Shown in pieces: positions 47,413 to 55,618 of a stretch of 64,000 nucleotides of DNA; position 1 is the first letter of the stretch, and each line of letters starts with the position of its first letter. The notes beneath the pieces were generated by a model, which saw only the letters and a list, made by a program, of their open reading frames with translations, was not told the DNA's origin and did not search any database. The DNA comes from Flavobacterium proteolyticum (GTDB taxonomy: Bacteria > Bacteroidota > Bacteroidia > Flavobacteriales > Flavobacteriaceae): NCBI RefSeq assembly GCF_015223105.1, contig NZ_JADFTZ010000001.1, positions 558,001-622,000 of the forward strand, given 5' to 3'. The position numbers were made by a program, and so were the translations under genes.

Positions 47413-47428
47413 TAGAAAAGTAGTGGTT
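47396..47428 (-). terminator. terminator of the T9SS gene upstream of mfd
   Basis: AACCACTAC pairs with GTAGTGGTT, with an inner TTTTC/GAAAA stem after a bulged G, followed on the minus strand by a T-tract. Confidence 0.85.
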
Positions 47429-47446
47429 ATATTACTGAAACGTTTG

Positions 47447-49747
47447 TTAAAAAATAAATTTCTTAGCAACGGTAACGTTATTTTCTAATGTTGTCTTAAT
47501 TATTAAAGCTTGATTGTTTCGTGTTAATTCAGAAAGAACAATTTCTGAAGTGTTTATTTTATCTTTTGAAAGGATAATTCTTCCTAACATATCATATACA
47601 ATTACGCTTGTAATGTTTGATTTTGTAGAAAGGATTTTTGGTTGATTATCATTTTTGAAAACGTAAACAGAATTTTCATTTCCTACAAAATTATCATTTG
47701 ACAAAGAAATATCTTGATAATGGATTTTAAATCGAGAATCAAAAGTTCCAATTGTTGTTGTGAAAGTAAAAGCACTGTTTTTCAAATTGTGAAAAGTACC
47801 TGTGCTAGTGTCTTCTAAAAAAATATCTTTATCAGCGAAAAAAGTATCAAAATGATCAATAGCAATATCAAAAGTTCCTGCTTGCGACGTAGTGTAACCT
47901 AAAGGAATAACATCGCTAATTGACCAAGGATAAGTTCTTGCTTGAATTCCAAATCCAAAAGTTAATGAATTTATCAAAGAATAAAAACGAATCGCTCCTT
48001 CAGTTGAAGCTAAAGCATCTGAACCAAAATCATAATCATTAGTAGCATCTTCTTGATAACCAACAGCAATTTGCTTAAAGGCTCCCAATGTATTGGTCAT
48101 GTTTAAATGAAAATAATAATTCAAAGGCAAGTCCAAAGTTGCTCTGTAAAATTGAGTATTGTTTCCTGCAACACGCATTGCATTAGTAAAATTGATGGTT
48201 GTAGTTGTCCCTGCCGACGCAAAAAAACCCTGTCCTGCTGCAATATACAATCCTGGAGCAGTTCCTCCTGTAACAGCCGCTGTTCCTGTTGTTCTTGTGC
48301 GTATGGCATAATCATTCGATGTAAAAACATTGTTGGTAATCGCAGAATTATGAGTCCAGAAATAAAGGGTTCCAAGGTTAGTATTATCAATTAAAGTAAC
48401 CACATTTATAGCTGAAGGGTACGGATTAGATAATAAATTATAATTTAACAATCCTGGATTAAAAGCAACAACATTTGCCGGAACATTTCCGTTATTTGGA
48501 GTTCCTACAAACTGGCCATTAAAAACTTGAGGTGTTGCTGTATATCCTTGAGGCGCTCTTATGGCATACCCTTTACCAGGTGTCATAACACTACTTGAGT
48601 TTTCTAAGACCCAATTATTAACCCCAATACTTGAATTGTAAGAATAAAATTTGTCAGAAAGTGTTAATGGTGAAAAAACATTTAAAACTTGACCTATAAT
48701 TGGCGAACCCCAATACGTGTATTCAAACTCTCTCATTGGTGCTGCATTTCGTTTATAAGTAATATTACCAACATTAATTGCACTAGAATTAGCCTGTAAC
48801 AATGACGCATTATTCTCAAAAACTAAGTTTGATCCCGAAACAACATTAACACCGTTTTCAACTGACAAAGTATGATTGGAATTAATGGTTACTATGGCAT
48901 TATTTGTTACTGTTATTGAACAAGCCGTAAAATCAGTCAAAGAGGAATAATTTCCAGTAAAAACCACATTTTTATTAGCATTTGGTTCGCCTTTATCCCA
49001 GGATGTTCCATTCCATGTGGTAGTCATGGCACATTTTTGAACTAGTAACTTATTTGCGTGAATGTTGTTTAGATCATTTCCAGCATCCGTATTCCCAACA
49101 TATAATTTAAACCCTGAAAATTGACCAGTTCGTACTCCTGAAGAATAACTATCAGAACCTCTCGTTATTACAACCTCATAAGAATTTGAATCAACTTGAT
49201 TGACTTGCAATTGAAAAACAGAAGCTTGGTCATAAGTCCATCCAAGATTGGCATTTGTAGTTGTAACATAAATGTCAGAGCCAACATTAAAATTGTATAA
49301 TAAATTAAAATTTTGATCCATTAAATCAATTCCTTTGTAACCATTTCTAAAAGCAATTGCTAAATCAATTTTAAACGTTTGTCCTGATAACAAATATTGT
49401 CTTCCTCCAACAGCCGGCGAACCTGTGTTGTTCAAAAAACGTTGTGCATTAGCCTGAACGAAAGTTCCTCCAGGATTGGCATACATAGAAAATGAACTTC
49501 CTGAAGTATTGACATCACCAAAACCTTGTCCAGTAGAACTTCCCAGAAAATGGCCTGCAAAATGAGTTCCATCAGTGTTTTGAGTCCACATATCCCAATT
49601 AGAAAAACCAGTTCCGGCATTGCTTCCATTAGTCCAAGAACCATAGTTGGAAGCATTGTCTGAAAACAATGTTAATTGTGCAAAGCTAGTTTGTAAGAAT
49701 AGAAAAGCTAAAACAATAAAAAATGTAGAGGTATAATTTTTTTTCAT
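47447..49747 (-). CDS. secreted T9SS cargo protein
   Basis: A 766-residue protein: signal peptide (MKKNYTSTFFIVLAFLFLQTSFAQ), an N-terminal beta-rich domain of about 230 residues (NWDMWTQNTDGTHFAGHFLG, IDLAIAFRNGYKGIDLM), a repetitive Asn/Thr/Ser-rich middle (ITVTNNAIVTINSNHTL) and a C-terminal T9SS-type sorting domain (VIVYDMLGRIILSKDKI). Many Gly/Asn/Thr residues indicate a beta-helix or beta-sandwich surface protein. No catalytic motif is recognised. A lipoprotein gene lies 35 bases upstream on the same strand. Confidence 0.83.
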   Translation of the reverse strand: MKKNYTSTFFIVLAFLFLQTSFAQLTLFSDNASNYGSWTNGSNAGTGFSNWDMWTQNTDGTHFAGHFLGSSTGQGFGDVNTSGSSFSMYANPGGTFVQANAQRFLNNTGSPAVGGRQYLLSGQTFKIDLAIAFRNGYKGIDLMDQNFNLLYNFNVGSDIYVTTTNANLGWTYDQASVFQLQVNQVDSNSYEVVITRGSDSYSSGVRTGQFSGFKLYVGNTDAGNDLNNIHANKLLVQKCAMTTTWNGTSWDKGEPNANKNVVFTGNYSSLTDFTACSITVTNNAIVTINSNHTLSVENGVNVVSGSNLVFENNASLLQANSSAINVGNITYKRNAAPMREFEYTYWGSPIIGQVLNVFSPLTLSDKFYSYNSSIGVNNWVLENSSSVMTPGKGYAIRAPQGYTATPQVFNGQFVGTPNNGNVPANVVAFNPGLLNYNLLSNPYPSAINVVTLIDNTNLGTLYFWTHNSAITNNVFTSNDYAIRTRTTGTAAVTGGTAPGLYIAAGQGFFASAGTTTTINFTNAMRVAGNNTQFYRATLDLPLNYYFHLNMTNTLGAFKQIAVGYQEDATNDYDFGSDALASTEGAIRFYSLINSLTFGFGIQARTYPWSISDVIPLGYTTSQAGTFDIAIDHFDTFFADKDIFLEDTSTGTFHNLKNSAFTFTTTIGTFDSRFKIHYQDISLSNDNFVGNENSVYVFKNDNQPKILSTKSNITSVIVYDMLGRIILSKDKINTSEIVLSELTRNNQALIIKTTLENNVTVAKKFIF

Positions 49748-49782
49748 TTGTAACTATTTGATAATAAATATAGTAAAAAAAT

Positions 49783-50388
49783 TTATTTAATTTTATCAGA
49801 AATTTCCATCTTTTTTCGCATTTCATCTGGATTTGCGTTTCGCGTTGTATCCAAAGCTTGCAGCATTAACTCCTCACCAATTTCTTTAGGAATGGCTTTT
49901 TTAATGATAATTTCGTCCCATTGTTTGTACAATCCTTTAATTTCTTCATTGATTTCTGGAATTAACTTAGCAATTCGTTGTTCTGGAATTACTCTTAAAT
50001 TCATGAAAGTTTCAAGTGATTTTAATTTGGTATTTAAAGTAGTAATTCTACTTAAAATCTGAGGTTTGTTATATTCGAAAGGAACTGTTAGAGCTAAAGT
50101 ATCTGCTTTTTTTGACAAATTCTTTGTCTTCATTTGAAAAGCCGACAAGGTAGATTGCGGTTTTTGAAGCATTTCAATTTCAAACTGACGCCATTCATTC
50201 CAACGATCTAAAGTAGTTGCTACTTCAGGTCGTGGCGTTGGAAAATTAAACTGCCACATTTTCGAAATGTTCTTAAAAACTGCTTCGTTTTTTTGAGCTA
50301 CTTTTTGGGCTTCTAATTGTTGATTTTCATTTTCGCATGAAATCAATGTTAAAACTAAAAGCGACAAACTATATAAGAAAACTTTCAT
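49783..50388 (-). CDS. lipoprotein of unknown function
   Basis: A 201-residue exported lipoprotein (MKVFLYSLSLLVLTLISC, lipidated Cys18), helical and charged, with a segment MWQFNFPTPRPEVATTLDRW and repeated Leu/Lys-rich helices. No family assigned. It is 35 bases upstream of the T9SS gene and probably shares its transcript from a promoter at 50406-50413. Confidence 0.7.
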   Translation of the reverse strand: MKVFLYSLSLLVLTLISCENENQQLEAQKVAQKNEAVFKNISKMWQFNFPTPRPEVATTLDRWNEWRQFEIEMLQKPQSTLSAFQMKTKNLSKKADTLALTVPFEYNKPQILSRITTLNTKLKSLETFMNLRVIPEQRIAKLIPEINEEIKGLYKQWDEIIIKKAIPKEIGEELMLQALDTTRNANPDEMRKKMEISDKIK

Positions 50389-50405
50389 TCGGATAAATTA
50401 AAAAG

Positions 50406-50413
50406 CAAAGGTA
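50406..50413 (-). promoter_or_regulatory. -7 box of the lipoprotein/T9SS unit
   Basis: The minus strand reads TACCTTTG, matching TAnnTTTG, 17 bases before the start at 50388. Confidence 0.5.
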
Positions 50414-50592
50414 CAAATGTTTACTTAACGTAGTTACTTTTCTAATAATATCTTAACACCAGTTTTACATCTAAATTGTTAATCTGCTAAGAAAAATCTT
50501 TGAAAAGATGTTAATTTATTAAATATCTAAATTAAGCAAAGCATTTATAAAAATATCACAAAAAACCATCCTAAAAATCAGTACTAAAATAT

Positions 50593-50600
50593 TATATTTG
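50593..50600 (+). promoter_or_regulatory. -7 box of the threonine dehydrogenase gene
   Basis: TATATTTG matches TAnnTTTG and lies 20 bases before the ATG at 50621. No -33 TTG at normal spacing. Confidence 0.5.
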
Positions 50601-50620
50601 TTACCTCATTACACTATCAA

Positions 50621-51577
50621 ATGGACACAAAAATTTTAATAATTGGTGCTTGTGGGCAAATTGGCACTGAACTTACAGCTAAATTAAGAGCTACCTACGG
50701 AGTTAATAACGTTATCGCATCAGATATCAGAAAATTAGAAAATGATGTAGTTAACAACGGAATTTTTGAAGTAGTAAACGCTCTTGATTATAATCAAATT
50801 GAGCATTTACTTGAGAAATATCAAATTACTGATGTGTATTTAATGGCGGCATTGCTTTCGGCTACGGCTGAGAAAAATCCGGCATTTGCTTGGGATTTGA
50901 ATATGAATTCGTTGTTTCATGTTTTAAATTTAGCCAAAGCAGGAAAAATTAAAAAGATTTTTTGGCCTTCAAGTATTGCCGTTTTTGGACCTACAACACC
51001 AAGACACAATACACCTCAATATACCGTTATGGAGCCTTCAACTGTTTATGGAATTTCGAAACAAACAGGTGAAAGATGGTGTGAATATTACCATAAACAA
51101 TATGGTGTAGATGTGAGAAGTATTCGTTATCCAGGTTTGATTAGTTGGAGTACCGAAGCTGGTGGAGGAACTACCGATTACGCAGTAGATATCTATCACA
51201 AAGCTATTACGGATGGAAAATTCACGAGTTTTTTGTCTGAAAATTCAGAATTACCGATGATGTATATGGATGATGCAATTAAAGCGACAATTGGAATTAT
51301 GCAAGCTCCAGCGGAACAAATTAAAATTCGTTCGTCTTATAATTTAGCTGCGATGAGTTTTACACCTAAGCAAATCGGAGAAGAAATTAAGAAACATTAT
51401 CCAAATTTCGAATTAAGCTACGAACCTGATTTCCGTCAGAAAATTGCTGATAGTTGGCCTGCTAGCATTGATGATACTTCGGCAAGAGAAGATTGGGGTT
51501 GGAAAAACGATTTTGATTTAGAAAATATGACCGTAGATATGTTCAAAAACTTAAACGAACATATTTATAACAAATAA
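50621..51577 (+). CDS. tdh: L-threonine 3-dehydrogenase, GALE-like short-chain type
   Basis: A 318-residue extended short-chain dehydrogenase that oxidises L-threonine with NAD to 2-amino-3-oxobutyrate. The Rossmann motif is GACGQIG at residues 9-15, the catalytic Tyr143 and Lys147 stand in TVYGISK, with Ser in FWPSSIAVFG. The sequence closely matches the flavobacterial GALE-like threonine dehydrogenase type (from memory), distinct from the zinc-dependent Tdh. The partner Kbl is not in the window. It could also be labelled a generic NAD-dependent epimerase. Confidence 0.85.
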   Translation: MDTKILIIGACGQIGTELTAKLRATYGVNNVIASDIRKLENDVVNNGIFEVVNALDYNQIEHLLEKYQITDVYLMAALLSATAEKNPAFAWDLNMNSLFHVLNLAKAGKIKKIFWPSSIAVFGPTTPRHNTPQYTVMEPSTVYGISKQTGERWCEYYHKQYGVDVRSIRYPGLISWSTEAGGGTTDYAVDIYHKAITDGKFTSFLSENSELPMMYMDDAIKATIGIMQAPAEQIKIRSSYNLAAMSFTPKQIGEEIKKHYPNFELSYEPDFRQKIADSWPASIDDTSAREDWGWKNDFDLENMTVDMFKNLNEHIYNK

Positions 51578-51578
51578 A

Positions 51579-51606
51579 AAAACGCCTCGATTACTCGGGG
51601 CGTTTT
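51579..51606. terminator. bidirectional terminator after tdh
   Basis: AAAACGCCTCGA pairs with TCGGGGCGTTTT (one T-G pair) around a 4-base loop, with A-rich and T-rich flanks. It serves tdh on the plus strand and the globin-like gene on the minus strand. Confidence 0.9.
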
Positions 51607-51627
51607 CCATTAAAACAAAAAACAAAC

Positions 51628-52203
51628 TTACTCCTGAACGATAGGAGCTCTCAATGATTCTAATACAGCAACAACTTCACCAATTAAAGCAGGATCTGTA
51701 ACCCCGTTTAAACCAGCTGCCGCTCCAACATATCCTATAAATTTATCGTATTCAGCATCATTAGATTTTTTCCCCATACGAGGATTTTGTGCTGGATCAT
51801 GTGCTGCCACCATATTCAATCCTGTATAAGTATTAGTAGCACCTCCCCCTGTATTTGCTGAGAAGAAATCGGTTAAATTATCACTCAAAATAGCAACATT
51901 AGTAGTATTTCCGCTTAAAGCTTCTGAAATTACTGGTGCAAAATGTTGCCCTAAGTTTCCTTCTGCTCCTACCACAATGTCAGAAACAATTAAAGTGATA
52001 GTTGAATCCACTACAGAACGATAGCTCAAACGTCCCTGTTCAATCATTTGTCCAGGATTGTTTGGATCAGCTACCATAGTAGTACCACCTAATTTTGCAT
52101 ATAGAGATTTTGGTTTTGCTGAATCATCATCACTACATGATATAAACAAGCTTCCCGATGCAATAAACAAAGCCACCAAGGCTAATTTTGAAAAATTTTT
52201 CAT
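51628..52203 (-). CDS. truncated-hemoglobin-like lipoprotein
   Basis: A 191-residue exported lipoprotein (lipobox GSLFISC, Cys23). From residue 33 the sequence follows group 1 truncated globins: SLYAKLGG at the start, YTGLNMVAAH with a candidate proximal His135, and GVTDPALIGEVVAVLESL at the end. Insertions occur after KLGG and after the His. A globin on a lipid anchor would face the periplasm or the outer membrane, where it could bind heme, oxygen or nitric oxide. Heme binding is inferred. It follows an HMA-fold-like membrane gene by 18 bases. Confidence 0.75.
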   Translation of the reverse strand: MKNFSKLALVALFIASGSLFISCSDDDSAKPKSLYAKLGGTTMVADPNNPGQMIEQGRLSYRSVVDSTITLIVSDIVVGAEGNLGQHFAPVISEALSGNTTNVAILSDNLTDFFSANTGGGATNTYTGLNMVAAHDPAQNPRMGKKSNDAEYDKFIGYVGAAAGLNGVTDPALIGEVVAVLESLRAPIVQE

Positions 52204-52221
52204 AGTAATAGTATTTGGAAA

Positions 52222-52659
52222 TTAATTAAAAATTCGTTGAATTCCTCTAGAAAATTTGTAACTAAAACTGTCCTCAGACATAACAGGACAAGCTGTTTTA
52301 TTTTCTAATTCTTTTGGAAGCACAAAACGTTCTGCTTTGTAATTCCCCATTGCCATAAGCTTATTGTAAATAGTTTTAGAATCCGCTACTTTTATATCGT
52401 GAAAGAAAACTAAAACACCTGTTTCTTTATTCAATCTATCGGTTTTAACTCCTGGAATAGATTTTAAATTACGATGGATTTCTTTTGCTTTAAGCGAATC
52501 TATTGGTTCTTTGAAGTCAATTCTGCTAATTTGTAAAGTAGCATTATCTACGACTATAGGTTTTGCAGTTGCGATGTGAACTACTAAAACCAGAAATAAA
52601 ATTAGGAAGATTCCGAAGACACTTCCTAAAGCAATTTTGATTTTTCTATTAATTTTCAT
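52222..52659 (-). CDS. single-span membrane protein with HMA-like fold, no CxxC
   Basis: A 145-residue protein: transmembrane helix at about 9-30 (IALGSVFGIFLILFLVLVVHI), then a periplasmic domain whose order of strands and helices (ATLQISRIDFKE, AKEIHRNLKSIPGV, TGVLVFFHDIKV, SKTIYNKLMAMG) resembles a heavy-metal-associated domain. The metal-binding CxxC of that family is absent; the only Cys is near the C-terminus (KTACPVMSE). It precedes the globin-like lipoprotein gene by 18 bases. The assignment is by pattern, not certain. Confidence 0.6.
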   Translation of the reverse strand: MKINRKIKIALGSVFGIFLILFLVLVVHIATAKPIVVDNATLQISRIDFKEPIDSLKAKEIHRNLKSIPGVKTDRLNKETGVLVFFHDIKVADSKTIYNKLMAMGNYKAERFVLPKELENKTACPVMSEDSFSYKFSRGIQRIFN

Positions 52660-52758
52660 TTTGTTTGAGATTTTTGTTTAGTTGCATTTACGAGAACTAC
52701 ATCACTTTGGTTTTCTCAAACTGAAAAAAAATTAATTTTTAACATTTGGGCATAAAAA

Positions 52759-52783
52759 ATCCCAAGACAAAATCTCTTGGGAT
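52759..52783 (-). terminator. terminator of the SnoaL/aldehyde dehydrogenase operon
   Basis: ATCCCAAGA pairs with TCTTGGGAT around a 7-base loop, followed on the minus strand by a run of six T. Confidence 0.88.
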
Positions 52784-52804
52784 CAACAATTATTTCTGTT
52801 TGTT

Positions 52805-53305
52805 TTACTTCTTTTCGGAAAGAATTTTATCTTCTATAACAGATTTTATTTTTACAACTTCATCCACATTGTCATTTGGAACCGTCATCGAAAGCACATA
52901 ATGTTTGATTTTCCACTGTTCGTTTTCTTGAACCAAAACACCAGAACCACGACAGATTTTCATTTGGGTACTCAATAATTCATCAAACCATACTGTTTTT
53001 CCGTTTTCACTAAAATAAATATTACGTTCGATTGCTTTAAAGTTCCAAGCTTTCCCTTTATCAAAATACGGTTTTGCAAACGCTTGAAATTGTTTTTTGT
53101 TCCAATTTTCAGTGGCGTCTGTTCCAATGAAAATGGATTCGTCAGACATAGCTCCAAAATACGCTTCGTAGTTTGCAGCGGCAGCAGCTTTGTGCCAATT
53201 GTCTAAAAGGGTCGTGATGTTTTGTTTTTCTGATTGTATTTTTTCCTCGCAGGGCTTGCAGGAGAAAACTAGAGTTGATAGGATTAGGATGGTTAATTTT
53301 TTCAT
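52805..53305 (-). CDS. SnoaL-like (NTF2-fold) lipoprotein
   Basis: A 166-residue exported lipoprotein (LVFSC, Cys16). The mature part matches the SnoaL_3 type of NTF2-fold domain: TTLLDNWHKAAAAANYEAYF, DESIFIGTDATENWNKKQFQ, YFDKGKAWNF and NEQWKIKHYVLSMTVPND. Such domains bind small hydrophobic ligands or catalyse minor reactions; no activity can be stated. Its start is one base after the aldehyde dehydrogenase gene, so the two are co-transcribed. Confidence 0.82.
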   Translation of the reverse strand: MKKLTILILSTLVFSCKPCEEKIQSEKQNITTLLDNWHKAAAAANYEAYFGAMSDESIFIGTDATENWNKKQFQAFAKPYFDKGKAWNFKAIERNIYFSENGKTVWFDELLSTQMKICRGSGVLVQENEQWKIKHYVLSMTVPNDNVDEVVKIKSVIEDKILSEKK

Positions 53306-53306
53306 A

Positions 53307-54596
53307 TTAAAAAGTATTAATTACAACTGTTTTCACATTCACAAATTCTTTGATGCCGTCTTCGGCTAATTCTCTTCCGTAACCTGATTTTTTGATTCCC
53401 CCAAAAGGTAATCTTGGGTCGGATTTTACCATTTCGTTGATGAAAACAGCACCTTCATTAAAAGCTGAAATCTTGGTTTTGATGAAATCAATGTCTTGAG
53501 TAAAGATGGAAACTCCCAAACCAAATTCCGATTGATTACTTAATTCGATGGCTTCTTCAATGGTTTTGAAAGTTATGATAGCTGCAACAGGTCCGAAAGT
53601 TTCTTCATTGAAAACTGGCATTTCTGTTGTTACTTTTGTTAAAATTGTTGGTTCATAGAAAGCGTCTTTCCTGTTTCCACCAGCAATCAACTTAGCTCCC
53701 ATTTGAATGGATTTTTGAACTTGCACTTCTAATTCTTCGGCTAAGTCAACTCGAGCTAATGAACCGATTTGCGTTTCTTTATCTAACGGATTTCCGGTTT
53801 TTAAGTTTTGAATCGCAACTTTGGATTTTGCTACAAACTCTTCTGCAATATCTTCGTGTACTAAAAATCGTTTCGCTGCGATACAGCTTTGACCAGCATT
53901 TTGCATTCGGGCATTCACAGCTATTGCTACTGTTTTCTCTAGATTAGCATCTTCTAAAATGATAAAGGCGTTACTTCCGCCTAATTCTAAAACACACTTT
54001 TTTAAATGTTTGCCAGCTTCGGTAGCGACTGCGATTCCAGCTTGTTCACTTCCTGTTAAGGAAACAGCTTTTATGATTGGATTTGCAATGATGTTTGCGA
54101 CTTCGCTACTTGGAATAGGTAAGTCTTGATAACAGCCTTTTGGAAAACCAGCTTGCTCAAATATTTCTTGAATTAATTTAGCTGATTTAGGAACATTACT
54201 TGCATGTTTTACAACAATGGTATTTCCAGCGACAATTGTTGGAACTGCAAATCGGAAAACTTGCCAAAATGGAAAATTCCAAGGCATTACACCTAAAATC
54301 ACACCTAAAGGTTCGTAGGTGACAAAACTTTCAGAAGCTTCGGTTTTTATGTTTTTTGTTGCTAAAAAGGTTTCGGCATTTTCGTAATAGTAATTGCATA
54401 AAAGGGCGCATTTTTCAACCTCAGCAATGGCTTGCGAAATGGGTTTGTGCATTTCGGTGGTGATGCAAGTTGCGTATTCTTTTTTATTCTCTAAAAGTAG
54501 TTTTGCCAATTGGGGCAAAAAAGATATTCTATTTTTAATAGATAATTGTTTCCATGAAAGTTGTGTATGGGCTGAAAATTCTAATTGTGATTGCAT
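53307..54596 (-). CDS. NAD(P)-dependent aldehyde dehydrogenase, succinate-semialdehyde type
   Basis: A 429-residue aldehyde dehydrogenase, slightly short of the usual 450-480. Catalytic residues are present: Glu204 in LELGGSNAFI, Cys238 in NAGQSCIAAKRF, Asn in MPWNFPFWQ. The C-terminal block FGGIKKSGYGRELAEDGIKE is typical of the succinate-semialdehyde dehydrogenase branch. It oxidises an aldehyde to the acid; the exact substrate is inferred. The SnoaL-like lipoprotein gene follows after one base. Confidence 0.88.
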   Translation of the reverse strand: MQSQLEFSAHTQLSWKQLSIKNRISFLPQLAKLLLENKKEYATCITTEMHKPISQAIAEVEKCALLCNYYYENAETFLATKNIKTEASESFVTYEPLGVILGVMPWNFPFWQVFRFAVPTIVAGNTIVVKHASNVPKSAKLIQEIFEQAGFPKGCYQDLPIPSSEVANIIANPIIKAVSLTGSEQAGIAVATEAGKHLKKCVLELGGSNAFIILEDANLEKTVAIAVNARMQNAGQSCIAAKRFLVHEDIAEEFVAKSKVAIQNLKTGNPLDKETQIGSLARVDLAEELEVQVQKSIQMGAKLIAGGNRKDAFYEPTILTKVTTEMPVFNEETFGPVAAIITFKTIEEAIELSNQSEFGLGVSIFTQDIDFIKTKISAFNEGAVFINEMVKSDPRLPFGGIKKSGYGRELAEDGIKEFVNVKTVVINTF

Positions 54597-54698
54597 AACA
54601 AAAGTGTTTATGTAAAATTACGCATTAAAATTGAAAACACAGATTGGTTAAAAATCCTTTGTTACAAAAACAACAAATTTAAATTCGAAAGGAAATAA

Positions 54699-54706
54699 TA
54701 TCTTTG
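54699..54706 (+). promoter_or_regulatory. -7 box of the 2-oxoglutarate oxygenase gene
   Basis: TATCTTTG matches TAnnTTTG, 25 bases before the ATG at 54732. No -33 TTG at normal spacing. Confidence 0.5.
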
Positions 54707-54731
54707 TATCATATTTGCAATTTTATTAAAA

Positions 54732-55325
54732 ATGGAAGATTGTTTTGAAACCTTAATTTCGAGTTATTTGGATTCGAAAGTAGGCATTGTAGAACATTTT
54801 GTATCGGAGGAATTGGCGCAACATTTGTTAAAGAGATTGTTTGAATTGAAAGAACAAAATTTACTAAAAGCCGCCGGAATAGGAAATGCAGCGAAACTGA
54901 CTCAGAATTCGGCAATACGAAGCGATGCTATTTATTGGTTAGACAGAGCGAATAATAACGAACATGAAAATGCATTTTTAGATCAAGTAGATGATTTTGT
55001 GTCGTATTTGAACCGAAGTTGTTATACTGGAATTACAGGTTATGAATTTCATTTTGCGTTGTTTGATAAAGGCAGTTTTTATAGAAAACACTTGGATCAA
55101 TTTCAAGATAACTCAAGCCGACAGTTTTCGATGATAACGTATTTGAATGAAAATTGGCAACCTGAAGATGGTGGCGAATTGTGTATTTATGATGGCGATG
55201 AAACTCAAAAAATAGCTCCAACGAATAGAAAAACGGTTTTTTTTAAGAGCAATGAATTGGTTCACGAAGTGTTAGAAAGTCACAAACCTAGATTGAGCGT
55301 TACGGGTTGGTTGAGACGAGATTAA
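54732..55325 (+). CDS. 2-oxoglutarate/Fe(II)-dependent dioxygenase
   Basis: A 197-residue jelly-roll oxygenase of the prolyl-4-hydroxylase/SM-20-like group. Iron ligands are His120, Asp122 (YRKHLDQF) and His178 (NELVHEV), and the 2-oxoglutarate-binding Arg187 is in KPRLSVTGW. Flanking strand motifs MITYLNE and DGGELCIYDG are typical. It probably hydroxylates a protein side chain, with unknown target. It stands alone with its own promoter and terminator. Confidence 0.87.
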   Translation: MEDCFETLISSYLDSKVGIVEHFVSEELAQHLLKRLFELKEQNLLKAAGIGNAAKLTQNSAIRSDAIYWLDRANNNEHENAFLDQVDDFVSYLNRSCYTGITGYEFHFALFDKGSFYRKHLDQFQDNSSRQFSMITYLNENWQPEDGGELCIYDGDETQKIAPTNRKTVFFKSNELVHEVLESHKPRLSVTGWLRRD

Positions 55326-55328
55326 ATA

Positions 55329-55359
55329 AAAAAACCGATACAATTAGTATCGGTTTTTT
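55329..55359. terminator. bidirectional terminator between oxygenase and tRNA-Asn genes
   Basis: AAAAAACCGATAC pairs perfectly with GTATCGGTTTTTT around a 5-base loop. It ends the oxygenase gene on the plus strand and the tRNA-Asn unit on the minus strand. Confidence 0.92.
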
Positions 55360-55363
55360 GTTG

Positions 55364-55437
55364 CTCCCCCTCTTGGGCTCGAACCAAGGACCCTCTGATT
55401 AACAGTCAGATGCTCTAACCAACTGAGCTAAGGAGGA
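55364..55437 (-). tRNA. tRNA-Asn (anticodon GTT), copy 1
   Basis: Minus strand, 74 nt: acceptor TCCTCCT with AGGGGGA (one T-G pair), D-arm GCTCAGTTGGTTAGAGC, anticodon loop CTGTTAA giving anticodon GTT, T-arm CTTGGTTCGAGCCCAAG, discriminator G. CCA is not encoded. It is identical to the copy at 55473-55546. Confidence 0.95.
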
Positions 55438-55472
55438 ATCACCTCAAAGGTTTATGTTTTGCTAAAAAGTTG

Positions 55473-55546
55473 CTCCCCCTCTTGGGCTCGAACCAAGGAC
55501 CCTCTGATTAACAGTCAGATGCTCTAACCAACTGAGCTAAGGAGGA
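55473..55546 (-). tRNA. tRNA-Asn (anticodon GTT), copy 2
   Basis: Identical 74-nt copy of the tRNA at 55364-55437, separated by 35 bases. As the promoter-proximal copy it is transcribed first from the promoter at 55571-55600. Confidence 0.95.
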
Positions 55547-55570
55547 AGGTATTTATCTTTTTAGCGAGTG

Positions 55571-55600
55571 CAAATATAAACTGATTTTTTATTATCGCAA
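55571..55600 (-). promoter_or_regulatory. promoter of the tRNA-Asn pair
   Basis: On the minus strand TTG (55598-55600), 19 bases, then TATATTTG (55571-55578), both matching the consensus, 24 bases before the first tRNA. Confidence 0.78.
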
Positions 55601-55618
55601 ATTATTTTATTGAAAAAA

